From contig JADLAC010000002.1 in the NCBI GenBank assembly GCA_020848435.1, forward strand, positions 186,001 to 250,000: a DNA stretch of 64,000 bases, written 5' to 3'. Under the pieces are notes generated by a model that saw nothing but the letters and a program-made list of their open reading frames with translations, did no database searches and was not told the origin of the DNA. This stretch comes from Burkholderiales bacterium (GTDB lineage: Bacteria > Pseudomonadota > Gammaproteobacteria > Burkholderiales > WYBJ01). Of this stretch, positions 51,359 to 59,446 are shown one piece after another (the first letter of the stretch is position 1; each line of letters starts with the position of its first letter). The translations under genes and the position numbers were made by a program.

Positions 51359-53446
51359 TCAGGCGCGATCGGCGGGGTGTGCGGTCTTGACCAGCGCGTC
51401 GACCACGCTAAGACCATGTCGGTTCACGATGACCGGATTGAGCTCGAATTCCAGCACGTCGGGAGTCGCGAGGCACATGTCCCCGAACCGGACCGTCGCC
51501 TGCGCCAGCGCGCTCGTATCGAGGGCGGGCTTGCCTCTGAATCCTTGCAGTAAGGTCCAGAGCTTGAGCTTGCGCAAGCCGTTCAGGACCTGCGCGGCGG
51601 ACACCGGCAGGACGAGATGAGTGACGTCCCGGTAGAGCTCGATGGCGGTGCCGCCTGAGCCGATGGCGAGGACCGGACCGAAGTCCGTTTGTCGCAGGCA
51701 GGACAAGACGACTTCCACGCCGTCCTCGATCATCTCCTGCACTAGCACGCTGGCGCGGGGCTGTTCGAGCCGCCGGCGCAACTCCTCCGCGCAGCGGTCG
51801 ACTTCCGCCGCCGATCCGACGCACAGCCTGACCAGCCCGAGCTCGGTCTTGTGCTCGGACGCCGAGGGTAGCACCTTGACGGCTAGCGGATAAGCCATCC
51901 CCGCGCAGGCCGATGCCGCGCGATCCTCCGCGCCGAGCACGGCCCATTTGGCCGGCGTGAGGCCGGCTTCCTCGCAGAAACGCATAGTCTGCGACCAGTC
52001 ACGCGGTGCGGTGCGCGCCGGTAGCGCAGGCCGTTCGAGCGCTGCGGGCAATCGCTGCATACGCTCGCGCTCGTACAGCAGCGACAGCGCGCTCATGGTG
52101 AGCGCAGGTTCCGCCGACAGCATCACGCCCGCCTCGCGCAATGCTTGCCGCGTTTCGAGCGCCATGACTTCGCCGACGAAGCTGACGATGACCGGCAGCT
52201 CGCCGGCGACGGACTTGAACACCTCGGCATTCTCGGCGAGACTGCGCCGCCCGCTGCTGGCGAACTGCACGACGATCGCCTCGGTTCTCGGCTCCGCGCG
52301 CAGCGCAAGGCAGGTATTCTTGAAGAGATCGGGATCGCTGTTGATCTGTCCCGTGAGATCGACCGGGTTGGCCTTGCGGGCGAACTCGGGCAGGATGTGC
52401 TCCAGTCTATCCGCGGTTTCCGCGCCGAATTCCGCCAGCGCTACGCCCAGCTCGCTGCTGTGGTCGGCAAGGAGCGCGCCCGCGCCGCCGGAGGAGCTCA
52501 GCACCGAGACGCCGCCCTTGGGATCGCCGCTCACACGCGGCCTGGCCAAGAAGGTGAGCGCCTCCAGGGCGGTGAATACTTCGCCCAGGGTGTTGACCGC
52601 AATGACGCCGGCCTGCTCCAGCACGTCGGCATAGAGCGCGTGCGCCGAGGCGATCTTTCCCGTGTGCGAGGCGGTGGCCTGCTGGCCGATCGCCGATCGG
52701 CCGGCCTTCAGAGCGACGATTTGAACCCCTCGCTCGCGCGCTCGCCGCGCGATCGGCAGGATGCGCGCGGCATCGCGCAACCCCTCGATATAAAGGCCGA
52801 CGGCGCGAACATCGTCCTGCTCGACGATCCAGCCCAAGGCATCGAGCGCATCGAGACACGTTTCGTTGCCGACGCTCACGATGTAGGCGCAGCCCATGCC
52901 GTTGAGCTGCAAGAAGTTGCCCATCGCGCCGGCGAGGGCACCGCTCTGGCTGACGATCGCGATCGGCGCGTGCTTTATCGTTTCGAGCGCGAGTGATGCC
53001 GAACCGAAGCTCAGTATGGCCCGCTGCCGAACGGACCAGACACCTTGGCAATTCGTACCGAGGACCGCCACGTCGTGCTGCTTCGCCGCTTCGATCAGCC
53101 GGCGGGCGTGCGCCTTGCCGCTTTCGATCTCCTCGAAACCGGAGCTGAAGACGATGGCGTTGCGGATGCCCCGTGCGCCGCACTGCGCGATGATGGCGGG
53201 GACGGTGGGCGCGGGCGTGATCACCAGCGCGACATCGGGCGCTTCGGGCAGCTCGCCTAGGGATGGGTACGCTTCGAGACCCTCGATCTCGGCGTGGCTG
53301 GGGCTCACTGGGTAGACGCGTCCGCCGAAGTCGTGCTTGAGCACGACTCTGACGAGCGTATTGCGGGAGCTGCCGCGCCGAGGCGATGCGCCGATGATGG
53401 CGACGCTGCGAGGCCGCATGAAGTGGTCGAATGTGCTCTTATCCAT
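51359..53446 (-). CDS. ADP-forming acyl-CoA synthetase (alpha-beta fused, ACD type)
   Basis: A 695-residue NDP-forming acyl-CoA ligase with alpha and beta parts fused: CoA-binding Rossmann domain (SVAIIGASPRRGSSRN), CoA-ligase domain with phospho-carrier His261 in ATASHTGKIASA, then an ATP-grasp part (YPLAVKVLPSASEHKTELG, QEMIEDGVEVVLS, FGPVLAIGSGG, ELNPVIVN). It makes an acyl-CoA from an acid with ATP, giving ADP and phosphate, or runs in reverse. The ATG at 53446 has only a weak site; the longer frame upstream is not conserved. It follows the acyl-CoA dehydrogenase gene on the same strand (gap about 90 bases), pairing CoA activation with oxidation. Confidence 0.9.
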   Translation of the reverse strand: MDKSTFDHFMRPRSVAIIGASPRRGSSRNTLVRVVLKHDFGGRVYPVSPSHAEIEGLEAYPSLGELPEAPDVALVITPAPTVPAIIAQCGARGIRNAIVFSSGFEEIESGKAHARRLIEAAKQHDVAVLGTNCQGVWSVRQRAILSFGSASLALETIKHAPIAIVSQSGALAGAMGNFLQLNGMGCAYIVSVGNETCLDALDALGWIVEQDDVRAVGLYIEGLRDAARILPIARRARERGVQIVALKAGRSAIGQQATASHTGKIASAHALYADVLEQAGVIAVNTLGEVFTALEALTFLARPRVSGDPKGGVSVLSSSGGAGALLADHSSELGVALAEFGAETADRLEHILPEFARKANPVDLTGQINSDPDLFKNTCLALRAEPRTEAIVVQFASSGRRSLAENAEVFKSVAGELPVIVSFVGEVMALETRQALREAGVMLSAEPALTMSALSLLYERERMQRLPAALERPALPARTAPRDWSQTMRFCEEAGLTPAKWAVLGAEDRAASACAGMAYPLAVKVLPSASEHKTELGLVRLCVGSAAEVDRCAEELRRRLEQPRASVLVQEMIEDGVEVVLSCLRQTDFGPVLAIGSGGTAIELYRDVTHLVLPVSAAQVLNGLRKLKLWTLLQGFRGKPALDTSALAQATVRFGDMCLATPDVLEFELNPVIVNRHGLSVVDALVKTAHPADRA

Positions 53447-53535
53447 GATGCCGTGTGACCTTGCCGTACGCTCCTCGTCCGGGTCGAGCCTGGGCGTAAA
53501 CCAAGCCCGACCCCGGGCCAATGCGGGTCTGCTGC

Positions 53536-54753
53536 TCAGCCGGGTTGGCCGCCGCTCTTGCGCACCTCGCGCAGCCCGGTCTTGCCATGATGGCGGTCAG
53601 CGAGCTTGTAGCCCAATGCGTCCTCGGCAATGAGGATCTTCTGCACATTGGCCGAGCCCTCGCCGGTAAAGAACAGGTCGGCGTACGACTTCAGCCACGA
53701 CACCCGGTATTCCTTGGCGAGCCCATAGCCGCCGAAAATCTGCATCGCCTTGTCCGCGCACGACTTGGCGCTGAGCGAGGCGTGGTATTTGGCGATGGCC
53801 GCGATGCGGTTCGATGGCAGCGCGTTGTCCATCGACTGCGCGGCGTTGTAGACCAAGGCGCGCGTAGCTTCTATCGCCGTTGCCATCTCGGCGATCTCGG
53901 ATTGGATCATCTGAAAGTGGCCGATCGGCTGACCGCGCAAGCTGCGCTCGTTGGCGTAGCGCACGGCGTCCTCGAAGCAAGCCCGCGCGATACCCAAGGC
54001 TTTGCCAGCGACGGTGACGCGTCCGGCTTGCAGCGCGCGCATGGCGATCTTGAAGCCGGCGCCTTCCTCGCCCAGCCGGTTTTCCACGGGAACGACGAAG
54101 TCATCGAGGAATAGAACGTTGGTACGAAGTGCGTTGGACAAGCCGAGCATGTCGATCGGCTGCGCCCTCCAGCCTGGATATTTTTTGGGCTCCACGATGA
54201 AACCGGTGATCCCGCGCGCGCCGGCGTCGCGCTCGGTCTTGGCGAACAAGACCCCCACGTCGGTTTCGTTGGCGATGGAAGCGAACATCTTCTGTCCGCT
54301 GATGCGGTAGACGTCGCCGTCACGGCGCGCGAAGGTTTGCATCGCGCCGGCAGCGTCCGAGCCGCCGCCTGCCTCGGTGAGCGACATCATGCCGATCGTC
54401 TTGCCGGCCAGCAGATCGGGGACGTACTTGCGGATCTGTTCCTGCGTACCGCCGAAGTAGATGCAGCTCGGACAGGTCGAGCCCTGCTGGTTGTTGCACG
54501 CGGAGAAGCGCACGTCGTTGCGCGCCATTTCCTCCTGGATCACCGTTGCGGCCAGGTAGCCCATGTTGCTGCCGCCCACCGTTTCCGGGAAAACCGCGCC
54601 GTACAGACCGGCTTCCCCTGCCTTCCTGACCAGCGCGCGCGGAAACTCGCCGCGCCGCTCGTAGCCCTCCATCACCGGTGCGACCTCGGTTTGCATGAAG
54701 CGAATGACCGTGTCGCGTACTGCTTCGATGTGCTCGTATATCGCGGGATCCAT
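53536..54753 (-). CDS. Acyl-CoA dehydrogenase
   Basis: A 405-residue FAD-dependent acyl-CoA dehydrogenase: MMSLTEAGGGSDAAGAMQ is the flavin/substrate motif and TGEGSANVQK near residue 375 carries the catalytic Glu in the usual YEGT position, unlike the enzyme at 26.0 kb. It introduces a trans-2 double bond into an acyl-CoA. YGLAKEYRVSWLKSYAD is the C-terminal FAD-contact region. A good AAGGAG precedes the ATG at 54753. It sits between a binding protein gene (upstream) and the ADP-forming acyl-CoA synthetase (downstream). Confidence 0.92.
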   Translation of the reverse strand: MDPAIYEHIEAVRDTVIRFMQTEVAPVMEGYERRGEFPRALVRKAGEAGLYGAVFPETVGGSNMGYLAATVIQEEMARNDVRFSACNNQQGSTCPSCIYFGGTQEQIRKYVPDLLAGKTIGMMSLTEAGGGSDAAGAMQTFARRDGDVYRISGQKMFASIANETDVGVLFAKTERDAGARGITGFIVEPKKYPGWRAQPIDMLGLSNALRTNVLFLDDFVVPVENRLGEEGAGFKIAMRALQAGRVTVAGKALGIARACFEDAVRYANERSLRGQPIGHFQMIQSEIAEMATAIEATRALVYNAAQSMDNALPSNRIAAIAKYHASLSAKSCADKAMQIFGGYGLAKEYRVSWLKSYADLFFTGEGSANVQKILIAEDALGYKLADRHHGKTGLREVRKSGGQPG

Positions 54754-54900
54754 TGGCTGCTCCTTGACCGTTGTGCGCTCGGCGAGCCCGCTACGTTGCC
54801 GGGGCTGGGACGAACCGTTCGATTACCTACTGAGATGGCGGCGGCGAAGGCGTGACGCTTCGCCGTTCGGACGCGGCAGCCGCGCATGCGAACCGCGGAG

Positions 54901-55878
54901 CTACTGCAGCGGGATGCTCGCGGACTTGATCACCTTGGCCCACTTGGCCACCTCCTCCGCCACCATTGCCGCCAGCGCTTCGGGAGTGCCCGTCGACTCC
55001 TGCAGTCCCTGGCGTTCGAAGATCTCCAGCGCGTCGGTCTGTTTCAACGCCTTACCGAGTTGCTCGCTGATACGCTGCACGGTCGCCGGGGGCGTACCCG
55101 CCGGCGCGAACATCGCGTTCCAGGAGTTGACCTCGTAGCCGGGGACCGTCTCGGCGATCGTCGGCGCCTGCGGCAAGCCCGGAAAGCGCTTGGCGCCCGT
55201 GACCCCGAGCAGGACGAGCTTGCGGACTTGCACCAAGGGCACCACGGTCGTGCTGCCGAATGCGAGCGCGACCTCGCCGGAAAGCAGCGCGGGCAACTGC
55301 TGGCCCGTTCCCTTGAACGCGACGTGGGTCATCCGAGTGCCTGTCATATGGGCAAGCAGCTCTCCGGAGATGTGCGTCGTCGTTCCCGTCCCGGCGGAGG
55401 AATAATTGACGTGACCGGGCTTGGACTTGGCGAGTGCCACCAATTCCTTCACCGAGCGCACGGGAAGCGATGGGTGGCAGACGAGAAACAGCATGTACGA
55501 CGTCATCGCGCTCACCGGTGCGAAGTCCTTGAGCGCATCGTAGGGCGCGCGCCGGTACAGGCTCGGATTGACGGAAAAGGCGCTTGGCGCCACCAACAGC
55601 ACGTGGCCGTCGGGGGGCGATTTCGCCACCAGCTCGGCAGCGATGTTGCCGCCCGCGCCCGGCCGGTTTTCGACGATCACCGGCTGGCCCAGCGCGGCGC
55701 TCAGCTTGTTCGCCGCCAGGCGCGCGACGAGGTCGGTGGAGCCGCCTGCGGCGAACCCCACCACGATGCGAACGGGTTTGGTGGGATAGCTCTGCGCGAA
55801 CGCCGTCACGGGCAGGACGAGCCCGGCGATTGCCGCAAGCTCGATCAGCGCTGGATGATGTGAGCGGCTGCCTCGCAT
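54901..55878 (-). CDS. Bug/TctC-family periplasmic solute-binding protein
   Basis: A 325-residue TTT receptor: signal peptide ending AFA/QS, YPTKPVRIVVGFAAGGSTD, VENRPGAGGNIAA, PPDGHVL, HVAFKGTGQQLPA; Phe replaces the Tyr of the usual PYKG. The ATG at 55878 follows GAGGAC. It is followed by the acyl-CoA dehydrogenase and acyl-CoA synthetase genes on the same strand and preceded by the IclR gene 72 bases upstream. Confidence 0.92.
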   Translation of the reverse strand: MRGSRSHHPALIELAAIAGLVLPVTAFAQSYPTKPVRIVVGFAAGGSTDLVARLAANKLSAALGQPVIVENRPGAGGNIAAELVAKSPPDGHVLLVAPSAFSVNPSLYRRAPYDALKDFAPVSAMTSYMLFLVCHPSLPVRSVKELVALAKSKPGHVNYSSAGTGTTTHISGELLAHMTGTRMTHVAFKGTGQQLPALLSGEVALAFGSTTVVPLVQVRKLVLLGVTGAKRFPGLPQAPTIAETVPGYEVNSWNAMFAPAGTPPATVQRISEQLGKALKQTDALEIFERQGLQESTGTPEALAAMVAEEVAKWAKVIKSASIPLQ

Positions 55879-55950
55879 TTGCTTAGTCCTCGTATCGAGT
55901 TGTTTCAGCGGTGGTGCGGTGGCGACACGGATCCGGCGGCTCGTTGCAGG

Positions 55951-56886
55951 CTAGCGGTGGTTGGCCACGTGTCGCTGCCGCGGCACGCGTACATCCATCG
56001 CCGTGTCTTTCGCTTTCGGCTCGACTGCGGCTATCGCCGTCGGGCTGCCGTTCGCACCCATGCGCCGCGAAATGTCGCGGCTGGTCTGCAACAGCAGCGG
56101 CACGAGCTCGTGGATCCTGGGCTTCAGGCGCACGGTGGGAGCGGTGATCGTGACGCAATACTTGGCCGTGTCGCTCGCGTCCCACACCGGGGCCGCGATA
56201 GCGCTCAATCCCAGCACCCGTTCGCCATGGGAAACGCAATAGCCGTCTTTCCTGATCTTCGAAAGCTCGCCCGCGATGTCCTCGCGCTTGCGCGCGGTCG
56301 CTTTCGCCACGGGGCCGAGCAAACGCTCCAGCTCCTTGCTCGGGAAATGCGCCATGAGCGTCTTGCCGGTGGCGCCGCGGCCATTGAACGTGACGTATTG
56401 ACCCTGGCGTGCCATGCTCATGAGGGGCGAGGGCGTGTCGATCACGTCGATACACACGCGCTCGCGTTCGCTGGCCACGTTCAAGGTGATGGTTTCGTTG
56501 GTGCGCCGCGCGAGCTCCACCAGCAGCGGCCGGGCGATCTGCCTGATGCTCAGCGTGCTCATCACCATCCCGGCGAGGCGCGTGAAGCGAAATGACAGGC
56601 AGTACTTCTGATCTTCGAGTCGTATGACATAGCCGCACTGTTCGAGGCTCTGGACGATCCTGAAGGTCGTGGACTTCGCCAAGCCGATGCTGCCGGCGAT
56701 CTCGTGCAGCGCGAGGGCGGGACGTTGCGGCGTGAAGGATTCGAATACCGCTACCACGCGCTGCACGCCGCGCATGGTCGTCTTCGCGGCTGCGCCGGCG
56801 TCGGGCGCCCTGGGGGTTACGGCTACGCGCTTGCTCGGCATATTGGCTGCGGCTTCGAATCCATTTGCAGGGGCATGGCTCGGCAT
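55951..56886 (-). CDS. IclR-family transcriptional regulator
   Basis: A 311-residue IclR regulator. After a 38-residue tail comes the winged HTH (LALHEIAGSIGLAKSTTFRIVQSLEQCGYVIR) and the effector domain (RPLLVELARRTNETITLNV, MARQGQYVTFNGRGATGKTLMA, GLSAIAAPVWD). The effector-binding segment and C-terminal region look complete; the end is extended by about 30 residues. The ATG at 56886 or a GTG at 56895 can start it; neither has a strong site. The start codon lies inside a perfect inverted repeat (56883-56903), so it may repress itself and the divergent crotonase operon. Confidence 0.9.
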   Translation of the reverse strand: MPSHAPANGFEAAANMPSKRVAVTPRAPDAGAAAKTTMRGVQRVVAVFESFTPQRPALALHEIAGSIGLAKSTTFRIVQSLEQCGYVIRLEDQKYCLSFRFTRLAGMVMSTLSIRQIARPLLVELARRTNETITLNVASERERVCIDVIDTPSPLMSMARQGQYVTFNGRGATGKTLMAHFPSKELERLLGPVAKATARKREDIAGELSKIRKDGYCVSHGERVLGLSAIAAPVWDASDTAKYCVTITAPTVRLKPRIHELVPLLLQTSRDISRRMGANGSPTAIAAVEPKAKDTAMDVRVPRQRHVANHR

Positions 56887-56903
56887 TCCATTCACTGGAA
56901 TGC
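56883..56903. promoter_or_regulatory. Candidate IclR operator: GCATTCCA-N5-TGGAATGC
   Basis: A perfect 8-base inverted repeat, GCATTCCA at 56883-56890 and TGGAATGC at 56896-56903 around five bases, lies across the start of the IclR gene and 12 bases upstream of the -35 box of the divergent promoter. Symmetric TTCCA/TGGAA half-sites are typical of IclR-family binding sites, so binding here could control both directions. Confidence 0.6.
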
Positions 56904-56914
56904 GTTCTGAAAAA

Positions 56915-56943
56915 TTGACACTCGTGAGTATATCTTCTAGAGT
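56915..56943 (+). promoter_or_regulatory. Sigma-70 promoter of the 57-63 kb operon
   Basis: TTGACA (56915-56920) is a perfect -35 box, followed by a 17-base spacer and TAGAGT (56938-56943), which matches four of six -10 bases. The surrounding DNA is AT-rich. Transcription would start near 56950, about 110 bases before the first gene, leaving room for regulation by the IclR protein. Confidence 0.65.
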
Positions 56944-57061
56944 CCTGGCATGTCGACGTGCGGCTCTCGGCCGCGTTGCCGGCCGTCAACACCCCCCGGT
57001 CGGCGCGCGGCGAAACGCAGCCGATGCCGTCCGCCGTCCCTCGTGAGGAGCCTTGGCGCAT

Positions 57062-57850
57062 ATGTCGCAATTCCTGCTGTCGGAGGTCGTCGACAAGGTC
57101 GCGACCATCCGGCTGAACCGTCCGGAGAAGCTGAATGCCTTTACCGACGACATGATCGCCGCGTGGATAGATCTGCTGGAGCGCTATCGCACAGCCGATG
57201 ACGTGCACGTGATCGTGATCACCGGCAGCGGCCGCGCCTTCAGCACGGGGGGGGACGTCGGCAAGTTCGCCGATTACGCGGCCAATACCGCCGCGGGCAT
57301 CAAGGCGCGTCTGACCGAGAACGTGCAGCGCCTCGTGCTCAAGGTGCGTGAGATCGACAAGCCCGTCATTGCCGCGGTGAACGGGCTCGCAACCGGCGGC
57401 GGCGTGGATGTTGCGCTGATGTGCGATGTGCGCTTCGCCGCACGCAGCGCGCGCCTGGCCGAGACCTACGTGCGCATGGGTCTCATCCCCGGCGCGGGAG
57501 GTGCCTACTTCCTGCCGCGGCTCGTCGGCGCCGCCAAGGCGCTGGAGCTGTTCTGGAGCTCCGAGCCCATAGGCGCCGAAGAGGCACTGCGCATCGGCCT
57601 CGTCAACCGCGTATTCGACGACGATCGCCTCGCCGAGGAGACGCAGGCTTTCGCGCGCAAGCTGGCGCAGGGGGCGCCGCTCGCGATGCGGCTGGTGAAG
57701 AAGATCTTGTATCAGGGTCTCGAATCGGATCTGCGCGCCGCACTCGACCTGGCCGCATCGAACATGCCGGTGGTGCGCATGAGCGAGGACCACAAGGAAG
57801 CCGTCGCGGCTTTCCGTGAGAAGCGCGAGCCGGTGTTCACCGGCCGCTAA
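57062..57850 (+). CDS. Enoyl-CoA hydratase/isomerase (crotonase) family protein
   Basis: A 262-residue crotonase with oxyanion-hole segments FSTGGDVGKF and NGLATGGGVDVAL. The two classical catalytic positions are Asp (Glu144 position, GGGVDV) and Tyr (Glu164 position, AETYVRMG), so it keeps one acidic residue and resembles isomerase-type members. The ATG at 57062 is 11 bases after AGGAG; a TTG at 57053 is too close to that site. It is the first gene of the run controlled by the IclR gene, and GGAGG of the DUF35 gene follows directly. Confidence 0.9.
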   Translation: MSQFLLSEVVDKVATIRLNRPEKLNAFTDDMIAAWIDLLERYRTADDVHVIVITGSGRAFSTGGDVGKFADYAANTAAGIKARLTENVQRLVLKVREIDKPVIAAVNGLATGGGVDVALMCDVRFAARSARLAETYVRMGLIPGAGGAYFLPRLVGAAKALELFWSSEPIGAEEALRIGLVNRVFDDDRLAEETQAFARKLAQGAPLAMRLVKKILYQGLESDLRAALDLAASNMPVVRMSEDHKEAVAAFREKREPVFTGR

Positions 57851-57872
57851 GAGACCCGCGCGGAGGATCGAC

Positions 57873-58289
57873 ATGGCCAACGAATCCGGGTATCCGGCGC
57901 CCGTCCCGAACGCCGACTCGAAGCCCTACTGGGAAGCGGCCACCCGCGAAGAGCTCGTGCTCAAGCGCTGTAGCAGTTGCGGGAAGCATCATTTTCCGCC
58001 CCGGCATCTTTGCCCCGCTTGCTGGTCGGACAAGCTGGAGTGGACCAAGAGCGCCGGCACGGGCGTCGTCTATACCTTCACGATCATGCAGCGCGCGCCG
58101 ATGCCGGTGTTCGCGCAACGCGTCCCCTACGTGGTCGCATTGGTGGACCTCGAAGAGGGGCCGCGCATGATGGCGAACATCGTCGGCGACGACGCCCTGC
58201 AAACGACGGTCGGCGAGCGCGTTCACGTGTGCTTCGAAGAGCGCGCCGGCGGTGCGAAGCTGCCGCAATTCAGGCGCGGAACGCGATAG
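57873..58289 (+). CDS. DUF35 (zinc ribbon + OB-fold) acyl-CoA-binding partner
   Basis: A 138-residue DUF35 protein: zinc ribbon Cys33, Cys36, Cys47, Cys50 (RCSSCGKHHFPPRHLCPAC) and an OB fold starting GTGVVYTFTIMQRAP. GGAGG precedes the ATG at 57873. Its likely partner is the thiolase-like protein at 59.4 kb, separated from it by a binding-protein gene. Compared with the other DUF35 protein in the window it lacks the 20-residue N-terminal leader. Confidence 0.92.
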   Translation: MANESGYPAPVPNADSKPYWEAATREELVLKRCSSCGKHHFPPRHLCPACWSDKLEWTKSAGTGVVYTFTIMQRAPMPVFAQRVPYVVALVDLEEGPRMMANIVGDDALQTTVGERVHVCFEERAGGAKLPQFRRGTR

Positions 58290-58292
58290 CCG

Positions 58293-59276
58293 ATGCGCTT
58301 CCAATACGCGTCCGCGGCGTGCGTCGCGCTGTGCCTCGCATCGCCATCCACGCCATCCCTTGCGCAAGGCAAGCTCGACTATGGCTCGCGGCCCATTCGG
58401 CTGGTGGTGCCGGTGGCCGCGGGCGGCGGCACGGATACCGTTGCGCGCATCGTCGCGGCCGGGCTCGAAACGACCGGGCTTCGCAGCGTAATCGACAACC
58501 GCGGCGGTGCCGGCGGCGTGATCGGTACCGAAACCGTGGCGCGGGCGAGCCCCGACGGTTACACGCTGCTTTTCGCTTACGCCTCGCATACCACCGCGCC
58601 CTTCTTGGCGAAGGTGCCCTACGATGCGGATCGCGATTTCTTTCCGGTCACCCAGGTCGGCGTCAGCCCGTTGCTATTGCTCGTCAACCCGGCGTTGCCG
58701 GTCGCCAACGTGAAGGAATTGATCGCGCTGGCCAAGTCCAAACCGAGGGGGCTCAATGTCGGCATCGCCACGGCGGGCAGCGCGGGGCACTTGTCGGCCG
58801 AGCTCTTCAAGCTGCGTACCGGCACCTCCGATTCGATCGTGTCCGTGATCTACAAGGGCGGTGCGGCCGTTCAGATCGCGCTGCTTTCGAACGAGGTCCA
58901 GCTGTTCTTCGCCAGCGCGATCACGGCCGTGCCATATGTCAAGTCGGGCAAGGTCAGAAGTCTCGCGACTTCCGCCAGGCAAAGGCTGGCGAGCTTCCCG
59001 GAGGTGCCGACCCTGGGAGAGCTCGGTATTGCCATCGACGCCGCGACGCCATGGCAGGGCATGCTGGCGCCGGCCAAGACGCCGAACGCCATCGTCATGC
59101 AGCTCTACGAAGAAGTGGCGAAGGTTCTGAAACGGCCGGACATCATCGAGCGGCTCGCCGCTGCAGGCACCGATCCCGTAGGCAGTACGCCGGCCGAGTT
59201 CCGGGCGAAGATCAAGCGCGAGCTGGACGAGTTCGGCAAGCTCATACCCACGCTCAAGCTCAAGGGCGTGAGCTGA
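58293..59276 (+). CDS. Bug/TctC-family periplasmic solute-binding protein
   Basis: A 327-residue TTT receptor that begins 3 bases after the DUF35 stop. Signal peptide AACVALCLASPSTPSLA/Q, then YGSRPIRLVVPVAAGGGTD, IDNRGGAGGVIG, SPDGYTL; the PYKG motif reads VIYKGGAAVQIA. Its tight placement between DUF35 and thiolase-like genes ties it to that pathway. A 170-base gap with a dispersed repeat follows. Confidence 0.91.
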   Translation: MRFQYASAACVALCLASPSTPSLAQGKLDYGSRPIRLVVPVAAGGGTDTVARIVAAGLETTGLRSVIDNRGGAGGVIGTETVARASPDGYTLLFAYASHTTAPFLAKVPYDADRDFFPVTQVGVSPLLLLVNPALPVANVKELIALAKSKPRGLNVGIATAGSAGHLSAELFKLRTGTSDSIVSVIYKGGAAVQIALLSNEVQLFFASAITAVPYVKSGKVRSLATSARQRLASFPEVPTLGELGIAIDAATPWQGMLAPAKTPNAIVMQLYEEVAKVLKRPDIIERLAAAGTDPVGSTPAEFRAKIKRELDEFGKLIPTLKLKGVS

Positions 59277-59393
59277 TGGATCTCGCCGTCGCGGCACCAT
59301 GGCGGCTGCTCGGCTTGCCAATATTCCCGATATTGGTCTGCACCGAGCGCCTTGCCTGCGGCGTTGTGGGCACAACGCATCGCGCGAAATCAA

Positions 59394-59410
59394 GTCCGAC
59401 AGGCTCCTAG
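59394..59410. repeat. Copy of dispersed repeat GTCCGACAGGCTCCTAG
   Basis: GTCCGACAGGCTCCTAG at 59394-59410 equals the first 17 bases of the copy at 35677-35693, and 14476-14496 is a diverged version. This copy lies between a binding-protein gene and the thiolase-like gene; it lacks the second arm of the hairpin. Confidence 0.6.
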
Positions 59411-59446
59411 AGCCGTCACAAGACATTGCCGCATGAGGCCAGATCG

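Noticed and set aside
57053-57061. TTG at 57053 as start of the crotonase
   Set aside because: It lies only two bases after AGGAG, too close for initiation. The ATG at 57062 gives the family-typical N-terminus.
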